Source: Roseiarcus fermentans (lineage in GTDB: Bacteria; Pseudomonadota; Alphaproteobacteria; Rhizobiales; Beijerinckiaceae). From it: 64,000 bases of DNA. Below, piece after piece: positions 42,915 through 50,273 of this stretch. Numbering within the stretch: position 1 is the first letter of the stretch; every line of letters starts with the position of its first letter. The notes below the pieces were generated by a model. That model ran no database searches. It was not told where the DNA came from and worked only from the letters and a program-made list of their open reading frames with translations. The stretch is from NCBI RefSeq assembly GCF_003315135.1, contig NZ_QNRK01000035.1, forward strand, positions 1 through 64,000, read 5' to 3'. Position numbers and translations under genes: made by a program.

Positions 42915-43544
42915 TCACCGGGCTTCGGCGACGAGCTGATCGATCGCGATGCCGTCGCGATGATCCTCGTCGTTGGTCCTGACGACGAGCGCCGTCAGCA
43001 TCATCTTCTGGGTGTTGGCCTGCTGGCTGTTCTGGCAGGTCTGAAGGATCGGGAACTGGATGCGGTAGGCGAGCGCGCCCGACTGGATCCTGGTCTCGAT
43101 GATGACGGCGGCACGTTGCGCCTGCGCGAAGCAGAGCATCATGCCCTGTTTCATGGCTTCGTAATTGCCCGACTTGATGTAGCTTTCCGCAAACGTGCGC
43201 CAGCCGTTCAAGGTGAAGTGACGCCCCGCCGTGTTCAGCTCTTCCGGATAGTCGTGATAATTGACGTTGTAGGGCGCGGAGGCCCACTTCACCGTCCAAT
43301 CGAGCAGTTGCGCGTCGTTGACGATCGGACTGTCGAGCGCCGCGACCGGTCGGGGCGCATGCTCGCCGTCGACAATGAAATATTTGGGCGTCGGCGGATT
43401 GGCCCAGATATAGGCGTCGTGGATCACGAACGCCGCAAGGGCCACAGAGAGGCCCATGACGAGGCCGAGGCTCCTATTGACGAGCGACGACTGAAAGTCC
43501 GGATCGGACAGTTTTCGGGCGACGGCGGCGCGCTGGTTTTCCAT
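42915..43544 (-). CDS. dotI: Inner-membrane protein DotI/IcmL/TraM
   Basis: 209 residues; one membrane segment (LGLVMGLSVALAAFVIHDAYI) and a periplasmic NTF2-like domain with PKYFIVDGEHAPRPVAALDSPIV, LLDWTVKWASAPYNVNYHDYPEEL and FTLNGWRTFAESY, diagnostic of IcmL/TraM. It is related to VirB8 in fold. First gene of the dotI-H-G block, 22 nt behind the element at 43567. Confidence 0.93.
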   Translation of the reverse strand: MENQRAAVARKLSDPDFQSSLVNRSLGLVMGLSVALAAFVIHDAYIWANPPTPKYFIVDGEHAPRPVAALDSPIVNDAQLLDWTVKWASAPYNVNYHDYPEELNTAGRHFTLNGWRTFAESYIKSGNYEAMKQGMMLCFAQAQRAAVIIETRIQSGALAYRIQFPILQTCQNSQQANTQKMMLTALVVRTNDEDHRDGIAIDQLVAEAR

Positions 43545-43566
43545 GGGCTGCAGCCTCAGGGGTCAC

Positions 43567-43580
43567 GGCGCGAACAGGAA
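43567..43580 (-). promoter_or_regulatory. Dispersed transfer-gene element, copy 11
   Basis: TTCCTGTTCGCGCC, only 22 nt before the dotI ATG. The following 284 bases to 43864 hold no gene. Confidence 0.65.
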
Positions 43581-43864
43581 CGTCGGGCAGGCAAAAAACA
43601 GAGCCGCGCTCGGCGCCGATCGCGACCTTGTGGACAACGCTTAAGCGCCCTCGGCGCAGCGCGTGAGGTCGACAGGCAAGCAAGATCATGAGACGCGCCG
43701 GCCAGTTGGACTCTGCCGCTCCTGAAACCCCTAAGGCTCCGACATGGCAGCACACCGTCATGTCCGCGATCGAACGCATAGGTTCGAGGCGTCAGGGCCG
43801 CGCGTCGATAATCGTGGTGTTCACGTCGGCGGCGTTCAGTCCCCCTTGGCGCCGAACAACCGGC

Positions 43865-44890
43865 TCAGGCCAGCGCCGTCACTTCGCAGCAGCTGCGTTC
43901 GGCTTTGCGAGCCTGGAATTTCTTGGTGCCGAATTCCCGGCAGGTCGAACGGTTTCCGCCTTTCGCCTTGCACCACCAGAACGAGCGATTGAGTTCGGAG
44001 CATGTGCGCAACGTCGCCCCGAGACGTTTCATCGCCTCGGCCGCGCGGCGCTCGACGGCGCCTTCGTCGTATTCGCTGATCATGTCGCGACGATCGCGCA
44101 CGATCTGCAACCGCGAAATCCGGTTGTTGACCGCCGACTCGGTCAGACGCACGCCAAACTCGACCAGCATGCGCTCAGCGATCGCCGCGGCTTTCAAACC
44201 CGCAAAGCCGAGGATGGAGAACCGCTCGTCCTTGTCCTTGTCCCGGCCAAGCACCCACTTGACGTCGACCGGGAACCGCACACGCGGATCCATCTCGGGA
44301 ATAACCGGCAATCGGCCGTGCGTCGGACTGAACAGCCGCGCGACGATCGCGCCGACGTCGAAGGTTGGCTTCCACGGCAAAGCGGTCGCCCGACATTCGA
44401 CGACTGGACGTTCCGTAAGCCGCTTCCGGTCTCGCACGCCAAGGCCGAGCCAGCGGCGTTTGCCATGGACGCTCGATTGGGACCGACCGAGGGTCGCGGC
44501 AATCGACGCCGCCGAGACATTATCGAGCCAGAGCGCGATCAGGAGACGCACATCCCAGACCGACCACGGCTTCGCCGAGGCCGGCCGGCGAAGCGGCTTT
44601 TCCGCCGGCTCCGGAAGCCCCAGGGACGCTGCTCGCTCGCGGACTTCCTCTTCGTCGAGCCCCAGATAGAACGAGAGCGCCGCCACCCCGTGGCCGGCGC
44701 CCGCCATTCCCGAAAGCAAGAGGTCGAGCGTCGCCACATGCCCTCCCGGATCGCCCGCGGGGCGCATCAATCGCCGAGACCACTTCGGGGGAACGAAAAC
44801 CGGCGACTCCTCGGAACAGCCGGCTAGCACGGTCTCAACGCTGACGATAGAGATCGGAGAACGATCGGCGAAAGTATGGACGGCGAGCAT
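43865..44890 (-). CDS. Putative DNA-binding regulator with GcrA-like segment and Cys-rich tail
   Basis: 341 residues from ATG 44890 (CGAGG upstream). Residues 108-155 (WSVWDVRLLIALWLDNVSAASIAATLGRSQSSVHGKRRWLGL) resemble the GcrA-type DNA-binding helix set; a similar helical unit may occur earlier (LSFYLGLDEEEVRERAASLGL) and later (KAAAIAERMLVEFGVRLTESAVNNRISRL). The tail has five cysteines (TCSEL, WWCKAK, STCREF, SCCEV) that could bind zinc. No named family recognised. It sits beside the dotI operon and is a candidate to bind the shared element. Confidence 0.65.
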   Translation of the reverse strand: MLAVHTFADRSPISIVSVETVLAGCSEESPVFVPPKWSRRLMRPAGDPGGHVATLDLLLSGMAGAGHGVAALSFYLGLDEEEVRERAASLGLPEPAEKPLRRPASAKPWSVWDVRLLIALWLDNVSAASIAATLGRSQSSVHGKRRWLGLGVRDRKRLTERPVVECRATALPWKPTFDVGAIVARLFSPTHGRLPVIPEMDPRVRFPVDVKWVLGRDKDKDERFSILGFAGLKAAAIAERMLVEFGVRLTESAVNNRISRLQIVRDRRDMISEYDEGAVERRAAEAMKRLGATLRTCSELNRSFWWCKAKGGNRSTCREFGTKKFQARKAERSCCEVTALA

Positions 44891-45390
44891 GGCGGGCCTC
44901 GTTTCTGACGCGATGACGACACACTATGTGCGGCATAACGAGCACGCAACTTTACCGAAGAAACAAAAGCAGCGGCAAAACACGTGACAACCCACCGTCA
45001 TGAACGCAGATAAAACATCTACATTTGCGATGGTTGCGGGCCGTAGTTAATCCGTCTGCGGAGCGACCCGCCTGGCAGGGAACAATGATTTGTCTGGAAC
45101 TGTGGTTTTTCGGTCACAGGCCATTCGAGGCCCAACGCCGCCGTGAGCCGTAGTGAGGAGCGCTGATCTGACCCTTTCGCCGTCTTTCGACCGGGTTCGC
45201 CCGCGGGAGGCCGCGCCGCTTGTCATGTCGAGTTCGAAGCGACCCGCAAGGGTTTACATGAGCGCGTGCGCAGCCTGAGGGTGTTTGAAGGAAACAGCGG
45301 AGGCGGACCGCCCTGCGCGCAGCGCTTCCCAACGCTGCTTTATGCAATCTTTGGACGCGCCGCCGGGCGAGCGCCTCCCCGGCCGCGCGG
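44891..45390. other. No supported gene
   Basis: 500 bases between the two regulator genes, both read leftward. Apart from a small hairpin-like CTGTG...CACAG around 45093-45111 I see nothing defined; promoters of the 43865-44890 gene are expected here. Confidence 0.45.
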
Positions 45391-45891
45391 TCAGCCTTCT
45401 TCGGGGGGGTTGGCTTTCCGCTGTCTTCCCCTCTTCCGAACGACATCCGGGTCGCGTTCGCCTTCGGCCGGGCGCGGCTCTTCCTGCTCCTTGCGCTCCG
45501 CATACGCTTGCATGAAGTCCTCGAAATCGTTGGCAAAGCGGGCAATCTCGTCCGTGCGGCGGCGGAGGTGATCCACGGCCTTCTCCAGATTCGCCGCAAG
45601 ACGCACGATCGCGCTGTCCATGGCGCTTTTCGAACTGCCGATCCCCTCAAACAGATCCGACACAGGAACACCGAGGGCCTTCGCGATCTTGACCAGCACG
45701 AGCAAGCTGACATTACCAACGCCGGCCTCGATCAGCCCAAAATGCGGCCCCGATACGTCGGCGATGCTGGCTAGTTGGCGCTGGCTGAGTCCGTGCTGCT
45801 CGCGCAGCCGCTTGATCTTTCGCCCTAACGCTCCTTGCGCCTCGATAAACGCCTCGCTGTTCTCAAAAGTGCCCCCTTCACGACGCGTCAT
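45391..45891 (-). CDS. XRE-family transcriptional regulator
   Basis: 166 residues. Helix-turn-helix at about 22-77 (LGRKIKRLREQHGLSQRQLASIADVSGPHFGLIEAGVGNVSLLVLVKIAKALGVPVSDLF), then a helical segment (VRLAANLEKAVDHLRRRTDEIARFANDFEDFMQAYAE) and a charged tail. XRE regulators on plasmids often repress transfer genes. It lies between the dot block and the plus-strand transfer operon, so control of one or both is plausible. Confidence 0.88.
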   Translation of the reverse strand: MTRREGGTFENSEAFIEAQGALGRKIKRLREQHGLSQRQLASIADVSGPHFGLIEAGVGNVSLLVLVKIAKALGVPVSDLFEGIGSSKSAMDSAIVRLAANLEKAVDHLRRRTDEIARFANDFEDFMQAYAERKEQEEPRPAEGERDPDVVRKRGRQRKANPPEEG

Positions 45892-46034
45892 GACCCATCC
45901 GCCCTCCCTTCAGCCGCTCATCGCCGTCGTTTAGCGTGACCGGCGGAGCCGCACCATAACGGTTCGATCGGATATTCACATCGCCTTAGAATTCCGTGAT
46001 CCGAAGCCGCACTCATCCCACCCAAATTCTATCA

Positions 46035-46048
46035 CCTTCGTTCGCGCC
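46035..46048 (+). promoter_or_regulatory. Dispersed transfer-gene element, copy 12
   Basis: CCTTCGTTCGCGCC, 37 nt before ATG 46086. Confidence 0.7.
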
Positions 46049-46085
46049 GCAGCGCTCTACCGCCTGCAGTGCGATGGAGGATATC

Positions 46086-46490
46086 ATGCGCTTGACTGGC
46101 TTGATCCTGGCGACTGTCGGCTTCGTGACGCCGGCGACCGCCGAATTCGTGATGGTTTCGCCGCCCGCGACGGACGCCGCCGCGACTCCCGCGGCGCCTT
46201 CGACAGCGCCGATGAGGCCAAAACCTCACCCAAAAATCCGACCCGCCGCGCCCGACCCTGCGCTCGTCGGCTTCGGTACCCATGTTCCCTTGCGCTTCGC
46301 CGTCCGCCAGATTGTTCCCGCCCGCTTTCTCGTCGCTTTCGGCGAAACGGTCGATAGGGACGCGTCGGTCGACTGGAAAGGCGGCAAGGCGTGGCGCCCC
46401 ACGCTTTCCGACGCTCTCCGCCCGCTCGGTCTTACCGCTTCCGTGGTCGGCGCTGCGGTGACAATCGAGCCAATCCCAACTCCGCGCTGA
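46086..46490 (+). CDS. Exported TcpQ/PilL-like protein
   Basis: ATG 46086 after TGGAGG; 134 residues with a signal peptide (LTGLILATVGFVTPATA), a Pro/Ala-rich stretch and a C-terminal domain (VPLRFAVRQIVPARFLVAFGETVDRDASVDWKGGKAWRPTLSDALRPLGL...VTIEP) of the TcpQ/PilL kind, a small fold common in secretin-associated and IncI pilus proteins. Probably a periplasmic or outer-membrane component of the transfer system. Confidence 0.7.
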   Translation: MRLTGLILATVGFVTPATAEFVMVSPPATDAAATPAAPSTAPMRPKPHPKIRPAAPDPALVGFGTHVPLRFAVRQIVPARFLVAFGETVDRDASVDWKGGKAWRPTLSDALRPLGLTASVVGAAVTIEPIPTPR

Positions 46491-46520
46491 GGAAGCCCCA
46501 ACTTTCTTGACGAGAGCCCG

Positions 46521-46534
46521 ATCTCGTTCGCGCC
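46521..46534 (+). promoter_or_regulatory. Dispersed transfer-gene element, copy 13
   Basis: ATCTCGTTCGCGCC, 45 nt before ATG 46580. Confidence 0.75.
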
Positions 46535-46579
46535 GCGATGCGCCAGGCTCGCCTTCATCATCTTGATGCAGAGACCGCC

Positions 46580-46999
46580 ATGACCGACCCCGTACTCCAT
46601 GACCACTGGATCGACGCGCGCTATCCTTTCGCCCCGTCGACCGACCCGCCGGACGACATCGACAAGGCGCTCGACGCGCTCGCCGACGCGATCACGCGGG
46701 CGAACGACGGAGAGCGGCGGAGCATGGCGGGCCATTTCGCGCGCACCCCGGCCGTATCGAAAACCGCAAAAGTCCTTTCGCAACTGACGGCCTCGCGGCT
46801 GATCGCTTTCCTCGAACGCCAGAGCGGCCGCGATTCCGGGGCGCCGGCCGCCTTGATGCCCGGAATCGCCGCCTCCGGCGTCGCCGATCGTATCGCGCGG
46901 ACGCAATTGTTTCGGCGCGTGACCATGGCTCCCCGGCTCTCCGCGCTCCAACGCGCTTGCAAGGCCGCTGCGCTTGACCGCGCCGGAGACCGCCCATGA
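46580..46999 (+). CDS. Hypothetical protein, first of a transfer operon
   Basis: 139 residues from ATG 46580 (GCAGAGA upstream). Soluble, no signal peptide; helical, rich in Ala and Arg (DIDKALDALADAITRANDG...SRLIAFLERQSG). Its stop overlaps the next ATG (ATGA), and the row of plus-strand genes behind it carries exported T4SS-like proteins. No family recognised. Confidence 0.65.
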   Translation: MTDPVLHDHWIDARYPFAPSTDPPDDIDKALDALADAITRANDGERRSMAGHFARTPAVSKTAKVLSQLTASRLIAFLERQSGRDSGAPAALMPGIAASGVADRIARTQLFRRVTMAPRLSALQRACKAAALDRAGDRP

Positions 47000-47532
47000 A
47001 GGCCCCCCGCGCCCTCCTCCTCGCCGTCGCGCTCGCGGCCGCATCCCCGGCGATCGCCCAGACCACCGGCAGCGAATCCTGCACAACCCTGATCCAGAGC
47101 GCCGCGAACGCCGCGACGTCTCGAGTCTCGGCCGACGACACGGACATCCCCAAACCGCAGAGCGTCAAGAACTTCACCTGCCTCGACAAGTTCTTCAACG
47201 GCGCGGGCCTCAATGTCGTCATCAACCTCCTCAACCCGACGACCCTCTTGAACGCCATCGAGAGCCAGATCTGCAGCAAGCTGACCTCGATCTGGCAAAG
47301 CACGATCGGCAAGGCGCAGTGCGGGATCACCCTCACCGGATTCAAGATGGGCTTCCTCGGCGGCAGCACGCTCGGCGGCGGCCTTTCCTGCCCGAAGATC
47401 TCGATCGGCGGCGGCGGCCCGACGATCATGTCGATCGGCGTGGGAAGCACAGGCAGCGGCAAAATCTCGATCACCGGCAACGCCGTCGCCCCGACCGGCT
47501 ACTCGATCACATCCCTTCTCGGTCTCTATTGA
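46996..47532 (+). CDS. Exported hypothetical protein of the transfer operon
   Basis: 178 residues; ATGA overlap with the previous gene. Signal peptide (ALLLAVALAAASPAIAQ), then a Cys-containing domain (SCTTLIQSAANAA; FTCLDKFFNGAGLNVVINLLNP; QICSKL; AQCGITL; LSCPKI) and a Gly/Ile-rich end. Presumably periplasmic or surface-exposed. It is followed after 12 bases by another exported protein. No named family. Confidence 0.7.
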   Translation: MKAPRALLLAVALAAASPAIAQTTGSESCTTLIQSAANAATSRVSADDTDIPKPQSVKNFTCLDKFFNGAGLNVVINLLNPTTLLNAIESQICSKLTSIWQSTIGKAQCGITLTGFKMGFLGGSTLGGGLSCPKISIGGGGPTIMSIGVGSTGSGKISITGNAVAPTGYSITSLLGLY

Positions 47533-47544
47533 GGATGAGCGTCC

Positions 47545-48741
47545 ATGCCCAAATCCCGATTGCTGCTTTCGTCCGCCTCGGGCGTTTTGGTTGGCGCGCT
47601 CGTGTTCGGGGCCTCGCCCGCCTTCGCCCAGATCGCGGTCTTCGATTGGGCCAACAACGCCGTGCAGGTCGCAATCAAAGCGATCGAGCAGACGATGTCC
47701 AATACGCTCACCTCGATCACCAACCAACTCACCGCGACGGGGCCGCTCGGGACCTTGCTGGGGAGCGCCCAGTTCGGAAGCGTGACCGCGCTTCTCCAGC
47801 AAGGCTTTACCCAGAACGCCAATTACGCCAAGGCGCAGGTCGATGCGCAGAGCCAGATTGTCGACGGCGCGCTGACCTCTAACGCCCGCTTCCAGCGCGA
47901 CATCCGCAACGCCGGCATCCGCGATGAGCACACGACGAGTTCGCTTCATTGCGCCGCCCTCGACAGCGGTCAGACCGTCACCGTCAGCGGCGGCCAGAGC
48001 TGGAAAGTCACCCAGTCCATCCAGGACGTCGCCGACACGCGCGGCGAAGCGGGCCCCAACCAGCCTGCCTTCTACGGACAGTCGCAAGCGATCGCGGCGA
48101 TCGCGCAGCTGCATTTCGCACGCTATTGCGCGCCGCCCGAGGCGACGGCTGGGCTATGCTCCCTCTCCTCGACCCCGAACGCCGACCAGCGCGCCTCGAC
48201 CCTGTTTGGAACCGGCACGCTCTCCGGCCAGGCGGGCGTGACCGCCGCCAACGACTATGTGACCAACCTCGTCCAGCCGATCGTCCCCGCCGCATTGCGC
48301 GGCGACCAATTGACGTCGGAAGTCGGCCGCGACGCCAGCATTCGTCGCCACGCCTATAACGCGAGGATTTCTCTCGCGCGCCAGGTGCTCGACTACGCGG
48401 TCGGAATCCAGTCCCCCTCGGTGCCCCTCAACAGCGCCCAGCAGACACAGATGCAGAACGAAGGGCTGACGCCGGTCGGCACGGGATCATGGCTGCAAGT
48501 CCTCATGCTCGACGCCAACCGCCGCTACTCGGACGTGAACTATGCCGCGCAATTGCAGGCGATGCCGCCGGCCTCGGTCAATCGCGAGATCGCGCTCGAA
48601 CTCGCCTCGACCAACTATCTCCTGACCCAGCTTCTCCGGGTCGGGATCATGCACGCTTCGACGTCAGCGGCGCACATGGCGGCGGACGTCGAGCACGATT
48701 TCCAGCCGACCGCGCCCCTGTCTACGCCGAACATCAACTGA
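47545..48741 (+). CDS. Large exported protein, TraW-position
   Basis: 398 residues with a signal peptide (GVLVGALVFGASPAFA) and a helical mature part (VFDWANNAVQVAIKAIEQTMSNTLTSI; ISLARQVLDYAVGIQSPSVPL; LLTQLLRVGIMHASTSAAHMAADVEHDF). The coiled-coil start after the signal recalls VirB5-like or TraW-type proteins. Its place upstream of dotA resembles traW-traX-traY in IncI plasmids. The assignment is positional. Confidence 0.65.
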   Translation: MPKSRLLLSSASGVLVGALVFGASPAFAQIAVFDWANNAVQVAIKAIEQTMSNTLTSITNQLTATGPLGTLLGSAQFGSVTALLQQGFTQNANYAKAQVDAQSQIVDGALTSNARFQRDIRNAGIRDEHTTSSLHCAALDSGQTVTVSGGQSWKVTQSIQDVADTRGEAGPNQPAFYGQSQAIAAIAQLHFARYCAPPEATAGLCSLSSTPNADQRASTLFGTGTLSGQAGVTAANDYVTNLVQPIVPAALRGDQLTSEVGRDASIRRHAYNARISLARQVLDYAVGIQSPSVPLNSAQQTQMQNEGLTPVGTGSWLQVLMLDANRRYSDVNYAAQLQAMPPASVNREIALELASTNYLLTQLLRVGIMHASTSAAHMAADVEHDFQPTAPLSTPNIN

Positions 48742-48778
48742 CCCCGCTTCCACTCTCCGAACAAAGGACCCCATCTCC

Positions 48779-50137
48779 ATGGCCGACCCGGCTCCCTCTA
48801 CCCCCCTCCCCGCCGGCCCTGAGAGTCGCGTCGGTCCCGCCGACCAGATCGCCGCGTTGAGCGGCGAACCGGTCAAGATTTCGCAACCGGAGGACGACAA
48901 CCCGACCGAGGATCGCGACGCGTCGAGCGGCCGGCAAATCGACGCTCTCACGGCGATGGCGCCTTTCCAGACAACTGCGCCAGCGGTCAAAGTTCCCGCG
49001 AACGACCCAACGAAACGCGCGCCCGCCACACCGTCCGACTCCGCGCAAACGCCGATCTCGCCTCCGGCGCCGCGCGAACCCGCGTCCCCGCCTGAGCCGC
49101 CCCGCGCCGCCGACGCCGCGTCACGGGACCGTTCCGCGGCCGTCGGCGTCAAGCCTCAGCAGGGCCAATTAACCCCCGTCGTCCCCTCTTCCCCGAAAGC
49201 CCAGGACCATCCGAACGAGGCCTCGCGAAGCCCGCAGGGCGTGGCCCCGCTGAACGGGGCGGCGATGGTCGCCGCAGCCCTGACCGGCGGTCTCCGTCGC
49301 CCTGAGCCGCCTGTCCCGGCGGCTCCCGCCGCGGTTTCCAAGGCTGCAACTTCCAACGCCGCAGCTTCCAGCGACGCGCGAGCGCCGACGCCTTCCCTCC
49401 TTGATCGGCTCGCCGTCAAAAGCATCCTCGACAACCTTCGCCGGCCCGAGGCAAGGGTCCCCGCGCCGCAGACGGCGCCCACGCCCGGCGCGACTGCCTC
49501 CGCCTCCACCGCAGCCTCGACTGCGCCGGACGCCACGGCGAAGGCAGCCTCCCCTGCCGGCGGTCTCCGCGACAAGCTTGACGTCTTCACCGCCGACCGC
49601 ATGCAAGCGCGACGCGACGCGAAAGAGATCAAGGGCGCCTCCCAGGCCGGGACCGCTGTTCTTGCCTCGCTGGAGGCTCTTGAGCGGCAGGAAACGACCG
49701 GGATCCTCACCAAGATCCGCGACGCCGCCAGCGCCAATGGCGGCATCGAGCATGTCCTTTCCGAAATGCGCCCCGGCGGCGCGTTCGAGGATCTGCGCAA
49801 GGAGTTCAACGTCGCCCTCTCTCACGACGAGGGCTTCGCGGCGGCCTACGAGAAAGCGTCGGGCGCGCTTTCAAGCTACGCAGAGACGCGGGCTGGCATG
49901 ATCTCGGCGCCCCGTCCGCGCGCCGACGTCAACCTCGCCCGCCTCGAAACCCTCGATCAGGAGATCGGCGCGGCCGCCAGGACCCTCCCCGGGCTCAAGG
50001 ACGGTAAGAACGCTCTCGACGAGGCGCTCGAGGGCGGCAGAGAGGCAGTCGAAAAAGCCTTCACGGCCATCCGTCAGGCGTTCACTGGCGACGCGGACGT
50101 GCGCGGCCCTTCGCCGAGCCCACGTTTCGGGCCGTAG
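48779..50137 (+). CDS. Pro/Ala-rich cytoplasmic protein upstream of dotA
   Basis: 452 residues after AAAGGA; no signal peptide or membrane segment. The first 270 residues are low-complexity Pro/Ala/Ser; the last 180 are helical and charged (RDKLDVFTADRMQARRDAKEIKGASQAGTAVLASLEALERQE; RPGGAFEDLRKEFNVAL). Such architecture could be a secreted substrate, a linker or an adaptor. No family recognised. It lies between the TraW-position gene and dotA. Confidence 0.65.
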   Translation: MADPAPSTPLPAGPESRVGPADQIAALSGEPVKISQPEDDNPTEDRDASSGRQIDALTAMAPFQTTAPAVKVPANDPTKRAPATPSDSAQTPISPPAPREPASPPEPPRAADAASRDRSAAVGVKPQQGQLTPVVPSSPKAQDHPNEASRSPQGVAPLNGAAMVAAALTGGLRRPEPPVPAAPAAVSKAATSNAAASSDARAPTPSLLDRLAVKSILDNLRRPEARVPAPQTAPTPGATASASTAASTAPDATAKAASPAGGLRDKLDVFTADRMQARRDAKEIKGASQAGTAVLASLEALERQETTGILTKIRDAASANGGIEHVLSEMRPGGAFEDLRKEFNVALSHDEGFAAAYEKASGALSSYAETRAGMISAPRPRADVNLARLETLDQEIGAAARTLPGLKDGKNALDEALEGGREAVEKAFTAIRQAFTGDADVRGPSPSPRFGP

Positions 50138-50215
50138 TCTTCCATAGGCCTTCCATAGGCCTTGCTCTCGAAGTCGGAGCGCTTCGCGCGGCCAACTCTT
50201 TCCGTTTTCGGACGG

Positions 50216-50229
50216 GTCTCGTTCGCGCC
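50216..50229 (+). promoter_or_regulatory. Dispersed transfer-gene element, copy 14
   Basis: GTCTCGTTCGCGCC, 44 nt before the dotA ATG. Confidence 0.75.
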
Positions 50230-50273
50230 GTCATCCGGCAGCCTCGGATAATCCGCTAGCCCCGAGGCCGCCC

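Noticed and set aside
44891-45390. Search for tRNA or other RNA gene in the longest empty stretch
   Set aside because: No cloverleaf or conserved RNA structure could be recognised by eye; only a small hairpin is present.
46621-48114. 497-codon minus-strand frame over the TraW-position genes
   Set aside because: The plus-strand genes have signal peptides, binding sites and ATGA overlaps; the minus frame has none.
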